Below are positions 1 to 9,895 of a stretch of DNA of 64,000 nt, one piece after another (within the stretch, counting starts at the first letter, position 1; each line of letters starts with the position of its first letter). The notes under the pieces are model-generated. The model saw nothing but the letters and a program-made list of their open reading frames with translations, was not told where the DNA came from and did not search any database. This stretch comes from Primula veris. Taxonomy: Eukaryota > Streptophyta > Magnoliopsida > Ericales > Primulaceae. The stretch spans positions 34,396,702-34,460,701 of the forward strand of contig OY821743.1 of the NCBI GenBank assembly GCA_963682055.1, written 5' to 3'. The translations under genes and the position numbers were made by a program.

Positions 1-268
1 TTATGAAGTGTTGAAATAATTATTTACAAAAAAATCTTAATAGTTTAAAAAATTACACATTAAGGAAAGAGAAAAAATAAAATTCTAAAAGTAGTGTAAC
101 TGCTCATATTTTTACCGTGTTGCATAAATTCACACGTTTCACCACGCATCGCGTGGACGTGTTCGCTAGTATATATATATATATATACACCATCAACCTT
201 TGGCCTTTTTTGTGGGAGATTAGACAGTTTAATTGGCGATGATCGCATCGGTAAAAACCTATACATAA

Positions 269-305
<37 letters not shown>

Positions 306-430
306 TGTTACGATCTGCCCCTCTTCTCCTTTGTCTTTGCTCCGTTCTCCAGCGAGATCTCTATCGCTGCAGCGGATATATACACACACATACATGTACA
401 CAATATCGATATATATACACGTTGAGCTTA
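1..430. other. AT-rich DNA with TA microsatellites, no gene
   Basis: Long TA dinucleotide runs lie at about 170-190 and 270-305. The short open frames here read through these repeats and look like no protein. Nothing else is recognised before the LTR that starts near 431. Confidence 0.6.
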
Positions 431-1628
431 GAGTTCAATAATTGATTTTGATTATAACTTTAATTATTTCTTTAATGATTTTACGATTTCTCTATTTCGA
501 TGATATAATGCTTGTCTTTTCTAAAAGTAGAAAATGTAAATTTCAGAATGCCAGAAAGATAGAGCACAGAAAAACGAAGCCAACGGTTCAAGCGGAACCA
601 GAATCGGAGCTAAAACGAATGAGTTACGAGCCTTCGAAGAACAACGAGAAAACCGAGAAGCTGCCAGAGAAAAACGACCGATCGTCTGGACAAAAACGAC
701 CGATCGTCTGGACAAAAACGACCGATCGTTTTTTATCCAAATTCTTCCAGTGAGGACGTCTGAAAAATGACCGATCGTTTTTCAGAAAACGACCGATCGT
801 TTTCTGAAAACGACCGATCGTTTTCTGAAAACGACCGATCGTTTTCTGCAGTTTTCAAAAATAGCTTTTCAGCTTATTCTGAGAAATTGCTTAAAACCTT
901 TGGATAAAACCCTCAACCACTGCCAATGGTCATAAAACATAAAAACAGACTTTTAGTCTATATAAACCAGCCCAATCTCTCTCCAAAACCACCAATCAAT
1001 ATACACATCATCATCCTTCTACCTCTCTCAATCAAAACCCTAAAAATCACCATTTTGGTGAAAATATTCGAGAAAGAGGGAAATAAAGGAGAAAATGATT
1101 CAAGTTCAAACAACATAAAAAACTCACCAATTAGCTTATTTAGAAACAATTAAAATAGTGAGTGTAGTTACATTGTTGTAACAATTTTGTAAAGAGTAAA
1201 GTATAAACTCATTTGTGAGCGAGTGATCGGATAGAGGCTTTGTAAGCGAGTGTTGCTTAAAAGCTCTAAGACTTTTCATTCGGGATACTCATAAAGTGAG
1301 GGGGAGCTAAATCGGTCGATTAGCTCGTTAGGATTGTAATATCCGAAAAAAAGATTATTAGTGAAATACTCGGTAGTACCGAGGAGATGACGTATGCCGT
1401 TTTACCGAACCTCTATAAATCACGGTGTCATTTTCTTCCTTAACTTTTACTTTCCGCAACTTATATTTTGTTTATTTTCTTACTTGCGTTTGAATTGTTT
1501 AACGATTTTTAACGCTTAAGCTTAGAATTACGAAAGTTGGCTTGTTAGTTGCACTTAGATTTTAATTAGGCGAAAAGCGCCAAAAACCTTATTCACCCCC
1601 CTCTAAGGTTTAGCCACACGGGCCAACA
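431..1628 (+). mobile_element. Solo LTR of a copia-like retrotransposon (copy 1)
   Basis: The whole stretch aligns, with divergence, to the reverse complement of 4270-5562, starting at GAGTTCAATAATTG and ending at GGGCCAACA. Its 3' part has the C-rich TTCACCCCCCTC segment common near the ends of plant copia LTRs. At 674-850 there are about seven copies of the near-palindrome ACGACCGATCGT upstream of a possible TATA box (near 957). No primer-binding site or coding internal region follows, and no target duplication is visible, so this is a solo or truncated LTR. The palindromic arrays recall those described in Sirevirus LTRs; that lineage assignment is inference. Confidence 0.75.
674..850. repeat. 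Array of ACGACCGATCGT near-palindromes in LTR U3
   Basis: Direct reading shows about seven copies of ACGACCGATCGT. The last four recur every 21 bases or so with a TTTTCTGAAA spacer. The array sits upstream of the likely transcription start of the LTR. Copy 2 of the same LTR carries a different array (CGATCGATCGG units) at the same place. Confidence 0.85.
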
Positions 1629-1672
1629 ATACATATATATATATATATATGGCAATTATGGATGGTCGTAGG

Positions 1673-2515
1673 TAGGGCTGAGCAAAAACCCGAAAAAACC
1701 GAACCGAACAGAAAACCGAAAAAACCGAAACCGAAAAAACCGAACACATCTCGGTTCGGTTTCGGTTTACTATAAAACCGAACCGGAAAAACCCGAAAAA
1801 CCGAAAAAAACCAGAAAAAAATTAATTGAGGGCTGAAAATTTGAGTTACACATAGACAATTATTATGTTTTGTTATGTATATTTTAATTAGTTAATATTT
1901 AATTTAATGATAATTTATAACTATCTCAAATTTTAATAACTAAAAAAATCTAGTAATTAACATTTGAAACTAATGTTTGCATAATTATAAGTTATAACAG
2001 TTTCAGAACCCATATGTGCGATATGAAAGAAAATTTTATTATAAATTGTAACTATCTAAATAATTGTGATACTAACTTTTCATTATTAAATGTTGTATTT
2101 CACCTTATTTAAACTTTGTCCAAAAATAAGTTGACTAAAAAATACTCATAAATAAGTTTTTTTTTTTTTAATCATTTTACTCATTTTTCTAATAATTAGG
2201 AGATGTGTAATTTGGAAATAATATAAAAGATACCAAATTGATAACTTTTTTTTTTTTACCATTTTTACATATTTAAATTAGGAGATTCCCAATAAATAGA
2301 TTACCAAAATAAACATAATAATTTACTAGCTAAATCTATAAATTGACATATTTCAAAATATAACAACAACAAAATGTATTTTTTTTTAATTAAAACTGGA
2401 AAAAAAAAAAACCGAAACCGAATCGAGACAAACCGGTTCGGTCCATAAACCGAAAATCGAAATTTATGTTCGGTTTTGTCAAAAACCGACCCGAACCGAC
2501 CCAAATTCAGCCCTA
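1673..2515. mobile_element. Non-autonomous hAT-like element (843 bp)
   Basis: The ends are inverted: TAGGGCTGA at 1673 and TCAGCCCTA ending at 2515. Flanking 8-mers are GTCGTAGG (1665-1672) and GTAGTAGG (2516-2523), an 8-bp target duplication with one mismatch, the length typical of hAT transposons. Both subterminal regions are packed with CCGAAC/CGGTTC motifs, as in hAT elements where transposase binds subterminal repeats. The AT-rich interior has no coding capacity. Confidence 0.75.
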
Positions 2516-3577
2516 GTAGTAGGGTGTGAATACAAGGGACTTGGTTTTTGTCTGTTTAACAGTCTAATTACGTGGGTGTGTCTTTTGTTTTTACCGGAAC
2601 TGATTATGTAAATTTTATAGAATTTGTTATTTTGAAAGCAGTCACTTAAGTTCGGTGAATATGTGAGTTAAACCCTAAGCTACGAAATCAAGCAAATTCT
2701 GACGGTATCTTGCATAAATTGTCAATAATAATTATTGGTACTAATTAAATCAAACAATTTGTAGCCTTTAACACCAAAAGGATATCCCAAAAACACACAT
2801 TTACGTGTTCTCTAGAATCAAACTTGGTCCTATGTATTGTTATAGTAGTAGAGTAACATCGACAACCAAACACTTTTAAGAACATTTACAACAGAACTTC
2901 TATAATGGTTATCTATTTTATACATCAAACCACTTATTTATATTTTACATATATATTGTCTATAAACACAAATTTTCACAACAGATCATAAAAAATACAT
3001 GTTCAGATTACATATTTCTCTCCAGCAGATCATCTAAAATTCATGTTCAAGTTACACATTTTTCTCTCAAACAAATCATCCATTTGTCTAAAACAAAACA
3101 AAAAACATTAGTTTACAACATTTATTTATAAGAATATAATTTAAAAATATAAAAATCATATGCTAATGTAGCACTTCATTGAATTTTGATTAATCTAAAA
3201 ACATTAGCCGACTATTATCATTTAAATATTCTTTGTCTACCACATTTGTCATTGAATCTTGTAATTTTAATATTTATCTACATATGAAAATAATTAGATT
3301 TTTTTTAAGTAGTTTTGTAACTAGTAACGACATGAACTTATCCACTAATGCAATAATTATATGAAAGGCAGGAGGTAGAAAACGACTGGGCCAGCCAATG
3401 CATATTTGTACAGTAATGCAATCACATAGCATTTTACTGTAGAAAAGGAAGGTACCTTTTCACAAATGGGTATAATACCTAATAGTCTTTTTTATGTCAA
3501 TCTTAGTGACATGACGGGTGCTTAGTGTTGTTAATCTCCCATTAAATGGTGTTAATTTTCATACTTGAAGGAGAAGT
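2516..3577. other. AT-rich spacer with a small copia relic, otherwise no gene
   Basis: Apart from the minus-strand copia fragment at 2740-2882, this stretch shows no recognisable coding or structured sequence. The part at 2880-3420 is AT-rich with short repeated phrases such as TTCATGTTCAAGTTACA, perhaps an old MITE, but I could not define ends. Confidence 0.5.
2740..2882 (-). pseudogene. Ty1-copia pol fragment (end of integrase)
   Basis: The reverse complement reads LKVFGCRCYSTT, then HRTKFDSR, then after a frameshift LGYPFGVKGYKLFDL. This matches the conserved stretch just after the integrase core of plant copia polyproteins (VFGC...HRTKFDPR...CVFLGYP...GYKLYDL). It is about 140 bp, frameshifted and without flanking pol sequence, so it is a relic on the opposite strand from the copia relic at 3.6-9.3 kb. 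Confidence 0.7.
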
Positions 3578-3909
3578 ATGGAGATTTTTGTGGGAATGAA
3601 ACGCAAAACTGGATTTATAGATGGTAGTTTAAGTTTCCCAGCTACAATTAGTGTCATATATTCTATGAAAAGGTTCGACTTAATAGTAGCACCATGGATA
3701 TTGAACTCTGTAGTATCAGAAATATCTCAGTATTTGCTATATATTGAGGATGCTAGTAAAATGTGGTTGGTATTGAAAGAAAGGTATTCTCAAGGGAATG
3801 AATCTAAATTTTTTTAGTTGCAGTAGAGTATATATTATTTGTCTCAAGTAAATTTGAGTGTATCTGCATATTTTGCAAAGGTAGAAAGTGTGTGGGTTGA
3901 TTTGAATAC
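3578..3909 (+). pseudogene. Ty1-copia gag fragment, part 1
   Basis: The translated product has the copia-type gag (UBN2-like) pattern: a KTGFIDGS segment, APWILNSV with the conserved W, then YIEDASKMWLVLKERYSQGN. After a stop at 3815-3817 the homology continues (LSQVNLSVSAYFAKVESVW...LN) up to 3909, where a CACTA MITE interrupts it. Removing that MITE and one TAC rejoins LN with PLPSCTC, the next conserved gag segment. Stop codons make it non-functional. Confidence 0.8.
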
Positions 3910-4102
3910 CACTACAAAATAATGTTTGATTTAGTGAGAGTTAAAAGTTGTCACAAGACTGTCGCTAATTGAAAAAACTGTCACAAATCTGTCGTAAATT
4001 GACTAAACTGTCGCAAAGCCGTCACAAAAACCGTCGCTAATAAGTTCGTAACAAAAAATACTGCCACTAATCCCGTCGCTATTTAATTATTTTTTTTTAA
4101 TG
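3910..4102. mobile_element. CACTA (EnSpm) MITE, copy 1, 193 bp
   Basis: It begins CACTACAAAATAATG and ends in the eroded inverse TTTTTTTTAATG. A 3-bp direct repeat TAC flanks it (3907-3909 and 4103-4105), the CACTA target-site length. It is the inverted, diverged sibling of 24133-24325, which has the same length and intact ends. The interior repeats CTGTCGC/CTGTCAC phrases. It sits inside the copia gag relic. Confidence 0.88.
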
Positions 4103-4266
4103 TACACTTAGCCCTTTACCTAGTTGTACTTGCACTGCAATGAACACATGTAGCTGTGAATTGATGGAAAGTTGAACAAAAGAGAAGAAAATCATTTCAG
4201 AATGAACTTTATGATGGGGTTAAATGACTCGTATTCTACTATTATGGGACAAATTCTCTTAATGGT
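4103..4266 (+). pseudogene. Ty1-copia gag fragment, part 2
   Basis: This continues gag after the MITE: PLPSCTCTAM, then in another frame MMGLNDSYSTIMGQILLM, which matches the plant copia gag segment usually read as FLMGLNDSYxxIRGQILLM. It ends at the 5' end of the inserted LINE, whose 3' side carries the same TAATGGT heptamer. One stop and at least one frameshift are present. Confidence 0.75.
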
Positions 4267-4269
4267 ATG

Positions 4270-5562
4270 TGTTGCCCCTTGCCGTTAAATCTTAGAGTAG
4301 ATTGAATAAACTTTTAGCCGTTTTTCGCAGAATTAAAATTCTAAGCGCAACTAACAATCTAACTAGTTCTATATATATTTGCGACAATAAATATGCGATG
4401 ATAATTTATGAATAAATTGAAACATGCGCACAATCACAAATAATATAAGTTGCGAAGAGTAAATAATAAGGCAAGAGATTGACACCACGATATATAGAAG
4501 TTCGGTAAGCCCGCCTACGTCATCTCCTCGGTATTAACTGTACCGAGTATTTCACTATAATTTTCTTTCCAATATTACAAATCCTATTGAGCTAATCAAC
4601 CGATTTGCTCACCGTCTACCCGATGATACAATCTTGATACAAGTGCAAGAGTACACAAAAGGCGAGTCAACGACTCCCCCTCAATCTATAAATATCCAAG
4701 TGTTTAACCTAAAATTTTTAACCAACACTTTGGCTTAAAAGGTTCTACCCAAACATTCACTTACAATTGAGCTTATAAGTTTGCTATTTACAATTTTGTT
4801 ACAAAAATGTAACCACACTCACTATTTTATTGCTTCTAAATAAGTTAATTGGTGAGTTTTTGATGTTGTTTGAGCTTGATCACCTTTCTTCTTGTTTTCC
4901 CTTTTTGAACTTTTTTGTTCAAAAATGAAGTTTTTTGTGTTTAAGATAGAGAGAGACTGATGGATGATAATTGGTGTTTTTTGGAGAAGTGTATTTAAAG
5001 AACCGAAGTGTCCATTGGTTTATAGATGACCGTTTTTAGTCGTTGGATTTATTATACAATGACTAATGGCTTATTTCCGAAAAAGAGAAAAACAACATTT
5101 TTGAAATGGACCGAATCTCGATCGATCGATCGGACTGAATCTCGATGGATCGAGATTTCTAGAAAGTTTTGTACTTGTACTTGTTTCGATTGATCGACAT
5201 GTATCTCGATGGGGCGAAATTGACTGTAAATTTTTTGAACCACTTTCGATCGATCGGACTATATCTCAATGGATCTAGATTGGACTGTAACTTTTTGGAG
5301 CATTTTCGATCGATCGGACTATATTTTGATGGGTTTGAGATTTCTGAACTGATTTTTCTACTTTTTAAAACGCTCGTAATTTGCTCGTTCGGACTCTGAA
5401 TCGACTTCCGTTTGAACCGTTGACTTCATTTTTGAATGCTATATCTTTTTAAGTCCTGAAATATACATTTTCTCTTCTTGGAAAAAATCAGCATTATATC
5501 ACCGATTTGTAAAATCATTAAATCATAATCACACTTATAATCAAAATCAATTATTGAACTCA
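4270..5562 (-). mobile_element. Solo LTR of the same copia-like family (copy 2, inverted)
   Basis: Read on the minus strand it starts TGAGTTCAATAATTG and ends GGGGCAACA and follows copy 1 (431-1628) from end to end. ATGGTAT occurs at both borders (4262-4268 and 5562-5568); a 5-bp duplication GGTAT fits if the ends lie one base outside TG...CA. The U3 array (5100-5350) has degenerate ~70-bp units each holding CGATCGATCGG. The LTR lies at the junction between the copia gag relic and the LINE, so it entered after the LINE. Confidence 0.82.
5100..5350. repeat. Degenerate ~70-bp repeats with CGATCGATCGG core in LTR U3
   Basis: About four units repeat a CGATCGATCGG palindromic core followed by phrases like CTATATCTCAATGGATC and GGACTGTAACTTTTTGG. 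They take the place of the ACGACCGATCGT array in the sister LTR, so the two copies share backbone but not enhancer-like repeat sequence. Confidence 0.75.
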
Positions 5563-5564
5563 TG

Positions 5565-7857
5565 GTATTCCCTTACATCACTCCACTTTGACAGCCACCA
5601 TGTACGAGGATTTGGTTTTGAAAATTTATAAAAAAGTTTCCAATTGGAAGGGTATGCTTCTCACTAGTGGAGGTAGAACCACTATGATAAAACATGTTCT
5701 CACTACCATGCCTATGCACTTGCTTACTGTTCTAAACCCCTCAAATATAGTGCTAGACAGAATTGAAAAAATCTTTGCTAATTTTTTATGGGGAAAGAAT
5801 GGTGATATTAATAATCATCACTGGATTGCATGGAAGAAATTTTATAGACCTATAGAAGAATGAGGTATAGGAGTGAGAAGTATGAAGGAATGTATGATTG
5901 CTTTCCATGCAAAAATGAGTTGGAAAATGCTTACTGAAAACTCTCTCTGGTCCAACTTTATGCATAAGAAATATTTTACAAAAGATCTAAATTGGCAAAA
6001 TCCCAATATTAGGTCGGGTCATTCTACTACTTGGAAATTTTTAGCAAAATTTTTCAATAATTTGGTGGAAAATAGCAGATGGCTTATAAAAAAAGGAGAT
6101 GTTAGTTTCTGGTATGAAAACTGGATGGACAAAGAAGCTCTTTGTAAAGCTCACACTGTGCGAAAAAAAGATCTATTACTTCATCAAGTCATGAAGAATG
6201 GGAATCTAAACTCTGAGATTTTTGAGGAATTGCAAGATCAGGATTTAAAAACAAAATTGGCCAAGCTTGATATAAAGCTTAGACATGGTAATGATATAAG
6301 ATACTAGCCTTTTGCTATGAATGGAAATCTCAGTGCAAAAGAAGCCTGGAAATTTTTCAGGAAAAAACATACTAAATGGAATCTCTCTAAATTTATATGG
6401 AACCCTATTTTACCTCATAAAATCTCGATCTTCTGCTGGAAACTATGGTACAATGGTGTCAAAATTGATGGAGATCTAAAGAAATTTGGGATTCAATTAG
6501 CTTCGAAATGCACTTGTTGTACTACAAAAAAAAAAAGATATTGTGGATCACCTTTTTGGGGAGAGTGAAATTGTTACAGAGGTATGGGAACATTTCTATA
6601 ATGTGTTTGGAACAGGCCAAAAAAACTTTAAAGATTGGAAATATTATGTGTATTTTTGGTGTCACAAATTTACGGGTTCCTCCCAACTGGACTCTATTGC
6701 CAAACTAATCCCTTTCCTAATCTTATGGGAGGTTTGGATTAGCAAGGTCAATTACAAACACAAGAATGAAGACATGAAAAAGGAGAGTATTATTCTGAAA
6801 GTAGAGAAATGGTTGATTGACCTTAATGTTAATATTAAGCCTAAAACGCATACTAAAGAAATGCAGAAAATGGCACTAGAGAGACTGCATATTCCCACCT
6901 CTCCTTGTAGGATAAAGAGAATCATTGCTACTAAGTGGCTAATGCCTCCTTCTGGGAAGCTAAAACTAAACATTAATGGCGCCTTTTGCAAAAATACAAG
7001 GGCTGCAAGTGGTGGAGGTATCCTAAAAAATGATATGGGAGATATAATCTTTAATTTCTATTGTACTTTAGAGAGCAATTCCGCCTTAGAAGCTGAGATC
7101 AAGGCCCTGCTCTATGGATTACAAGTTTGTTATGAACTGGATTTGGTTAATATAATAGTAGAGGTAGAACTGAAAACTCTGGAAACCTGGTATAATAGCA
7201 ATAAATGAGTTCATGTTCAATACATGAATATATGGAAGGACATAAATTTCTTATTAAATTGGCTAGGGGGAAAAATCACTCATATATGGAGGGAGCGAAA
7301 TATGGTCTACAATGTGAAAATAATACTTTCTTTCACTTCACAGAACTTCCACCAAAAGTTTTTGAGGAATTTACGATGAATAGAATGGAGGTTTGTAACT
7401 TTAGGCATAAATGATATGGATAGTTGATCTAGCCTGATAGAGTGGATGGTTTGACGAGTCCTTTCTGTATTCTTGCTAGATTTCTCTCTGTCTCATTGGA
7501 CCTTTCTATCTCAGAAAAGGAAGAAAAAGAGTGTCGGATGGAGCAATTGCAAGTCCTAAAATGAAGAACTAAAAGAGATCTATCTGGGGAAGGAAGCAAT
7601 ACTCTCCGATAACTTTACAAATGCAAAACATATTTTGTTTTGGCAATAGTCATATTTTTTTGTACCTACAAGACTTAATGCAGGTTGTTCCATGTGGTAA
7701 ATGGGTAGAAGTCTAAGTACTCTCTGATAAGTACTATTGCTGTATTTTGTTTTCTAAGTGGTAACAAATAAGTTGCCACTTTTACTTGTATTCTGGGTCT
7801 GGTCCCAAATTTAATGGATATGGGATGTTGTCCCTTATTAAAAAAATAAAAAATTAT
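5565..7857 (+). mobile_element. 5'-truncated LINE (L1-type non-LTR retrotransposon) inserted in copia gag
   Basis: The decayed second ORF runs from the end of the reverse transcriptase (EDLVLKIYKKVSNWKGMLLTSGG, then MPMHLL...FLWG, 5588-5863), through the spacer and a zinc-binding RVT domain (5873-6568, ending near CTCC), into an RNase H domain (about 6950-7200). An A-rich tail ends near 7857 and TAATGGT follows (7863-7869), matching TAATGGT at 4260-4266 before the insert: a likely 7-bp target duplication. In RNase H the usual DGA is NGA and the later Asp is Glu, so the domain is catalytically dead even apart from the stops and frameshifts. Confidence 0.85.
5588..7414 (+). pseudogene. LINE ORF2 remnant: RT end, zf-RVT, RNase H
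   Basis: Four successive open pieces (5588-5863, 5873-6307, 6317-6568, 6543-7208 and on to 7414) belong to one former protein; the breaks are single stops or small frameshifts. Recognisable order: RT thumb, linker with WLIKKGDVSFWYENW (the LINE phrase G(D/N)xxFWxDxW), zf-RVT segment with WNPILPHKISIFCWKLW, RNase H with GGGILKNDMGDII and EAEIKALLYGL, and a C-terminal tail with FHFTELPPKV. The N-terminal endonuclease and RT catalytic core are absent, as expected of 5' truncation. Confidence 0.85.
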
Positions 7858-7858
7858 T

Positions 7859-8090
7859 AAACTAATGGTTCAACAGTATGGAAATATTTGAGAATGATAG
7901 TCCTCTTAGGAATATAAATCTGAATGAACAGAACAAGGGTACTATATATCTGTCACAAGCTCAAATGGATCAAATTTGCAATAATCTCAAGAAACAAATG
8001 GCTACTGCAGAGTGTTCTAAGAAAAGTTTAAATATGGTCTTCTCTAATATGACAGGTATGTCAGAAATCTTTACCAATACTCTCTATAAT
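7859..8090 (+). pseudogene. Ty1-copia gag fragment, part 3
   Basis: Following the LINE, the copia relic resumes with YLSQAQMDQICNNLKKQM, resembling the gag region FTxEQxxQLxxLLK before the protease. The open frame runs to TNTLYN, where a Mutator-like MITE interrupts it, and continues after it (VTANISRDSSSSYKDTPW). There is a frameshift near 7870-7890. Confidence 0.65.
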
Positions 8091-8249
8091 AGAGAGGGGG
8101 AGCCAGACTATACCTTTGGTATAGTCTGGAAAACTCTCCTCTGTGGAACCATTAGATCAACAGAGAGGCCCACAGACTGTAAGATTCAATGGTGCCACAG
8201 AGATAGTTTTCCAGATTATAACAAAAGTATAGTCTAGCACCCCTTGTCC
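8091..8249. mobile_element. Mutator-like MITE, 159 bp, long inverted repeats
   Basis: Nearly the whole element is two inverted arms (AGACTATACCTTTGGTATAG on the left, the inverse of AGACTATACTTTTGTTATAA on the right) continued by CTGGAAAACT and CTCTGTGG. It is flanked by a perfect 9-bp direct repeat CTCTATAAT (8082-8090 and 8250-8258), the Mutator-superfamily target length. Removing the element and one repeat restores the copia frame TLYN-VTANIS. Confidence 0.88.
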
Positions 8250-9338
8250 CTCTATAATGTGACTGCAAACATTAGTAGAGATTCTTCAAGTTCTTATAAA
8301 GACACACCTTGGGTTATAGATACAATAGTTACAGAACACATGGTAAATAATATTGATTACTTCTATGATAATGTCAGAGTTATTGATACAAATGTGTTCT
8401 TGCCTACTGGGGAGAAAGTATAAGTGTCCCATATGGGTAATGTGGTCTTTGATACATGTTTAAGATTGAACAATGTACTATGTGTACCCAAGTTTGGTTT
8501 CAATCTAATCTTAGCTAGTAGGTTAACCAAGGATACATCTTGGTGCTTATGTTTTTTTGATGGATTCTGTGTTATACATGACCAGAAAACATGTGTACAA
8601 TGATTGCCTTCTGAAGTAAGCTGAGAAACAAGGTCTTTACTTACCTCAAAAGGTAATCCCTGTACATATGCCCAATGGAGTCAAAATAAGAGTCTCTCTG
8701 GCTCAAGTTACTTCTTTAATATGGCATCAAAGGCTAGGACATGCGGCTTCTCATCAAGTTGACAAGATGAAGAATTTGATAGTAGGATTCAGTAATAAGG
8801 ATATTAGTACTTGTGATGTTTGTCATTTCTCTAGACAAGATAGAAATACTATTCCTTTATCTAGTATATATTCAATCTAAATAGCCTTTTGAATTGATCC
8901 ATTATGATTTGTGGGGGCCATATGGTTTTGTTTCTACATCTGGTTTTCAGTATTTCTTAACTATTGTGGATGATCACACCAGATGTACTTGAGTCTATTT
9001 GATGAGAAATAAATCAGAAACTGTTGTTTTGATTCCTTCTTTTGTGAATATGGTTGCTACTCAGTTTCATAAGAAAGTACGAGTTATCAGAACAGATAAA
9101 GTTACAGAGTTTTTCTACTGGATTATTTTAATTCTTCTGGTATAACTCATCAAACTAGTTGTGTCTCAACACCATAACAAAATAGTTTTGTAAACATCAA
9201 CACCTACTAAATGTGGCAAGAGCCTTATGTTTTCAGGCTAATGTACCATTAAAATTTTGGAATAATTGTATTCTAACGGTTGCACATCTTATAAATAGAT
9301 TATCTAGTCAGAAACTTGTCTTTAATATCATGACGAAA
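8250..9338 (+). pseudogene. Ty1-copia protease and integrase relic
   Basis: The order is typical copia. Protease: TPWVIDTIVTEHM, where the catalytic motif DTGA has become DTIV, then LCVPKFGFNLILASRLT. GAG-pre-integrase with zinc site: LIWHQRLGHAASHQV...CDVCHFSRQ (8668-8880). Integrase core: HYDLWGPYGFVSTSGFQYF, TIVDDHTR, VIRTD and HQTSCVSTP before the lost Glu. It stops near KLVFNIMTK at 9338, before any reverse transcriptase. Many stops and frameshifts are present. Confidence 0.85.
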
Positions 9339-9554
9339 TGTATAGTCACAGATCAAATGTAGAGAGAGAAAGTGAAATATTATTATCTTTCATCTCGAAA
9401 TGAAATGAGCTACAGTCGTAGTATTTATACAGAAAAGAAAATATCTATAACTACCAAACTGCCTAATTATTATAGTTTGCAATTAGGTCCCTTATTACAG
9501 AAATGTTACAGTAATACTATTGACTAATATAAAACAGGTCCAATAACTTCTACA
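9339..9554 (-). mobile_element. Possible short solo LTR inserted in copia pol relic
   Basis: Read on the minus strand it looks like a small copia LTR: TGTAGAAGTTATTGGACC start, a TATAAATAC box midway, a CT-rich leader, and a CA end (GACTATACA). It interrupts pol right after the integrase region. No target duplication was found, so the borders are uncertain. Confidence 0.4.
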
Positions 9555-9603
9555 TATAGAGTTTTAAAAATGTAAATATAAATAGTTTAGTGTACAACTT
9601 AAA

Positions 9604-9715
9604 CCTTGCGAGTGTTTGTAGAATAGTGGTTAGTATGTCTCCCACAAGTAGCACGTCATGAGATCGATTATTGCATGTCAGTCATTTTTTGCTTTTCTTT
9701 TGAAGAGTAAAAAAA
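9604..9715 (+). mobile_element. tRNA-derived SINE-like sequence
   Basis: TAGTGGTTAGTATG fits a pol III box A and GAGATCGATTAT about 40 bases later fits a weak box B, followed by a T/A-rich tail. It converges on a second tRNA-like head on the other strand at 9715-9812. Confidence 0.45.
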
Positions 9716-9812
9716 AAACATAAATTGGTTGTTTACGGGGATCGAACTTTAGACACGTCCAGTTGAATAGAAAAACTCTACCATTTAACCTACACGTGTA
9801 AGTGCATATTTT
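9715..9812 (-). mobile_element. tRNA-derived SINE-like sequence, opposite strand
   Basis: On the minus strand TAGGTTAAATGGTAGAG resembles box A and AGTTCGATCCCC is an almost perfect box B, with an A/T-rich tail toward 9700. Neither this nor its partner folds as a full tRNA by eye, so a SINE head is the better call. Confidence 0.5.
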
Positions 9813-9895
9813 TTAACTGTATTTTCAATGTTTAGGTTTTATCTTAAAAGACGCATTTTAATTTTGTTATAAATTTACGGCTTAGGTGTTCTATA

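Noticed and set aside
1628..4270. Reading the two related LTRs as the ends of one retrotransposon
   Set aside because: They lie in opposite orientations and the DNA between them has no primer-binding site, polypurine tract or matching pol, so they are separate solo LTRs.
9604..9812. Functional tRNA gene
   Set aside because: Only box-like motifs are present; no acceptor stem or cloverleaf can be drawn.
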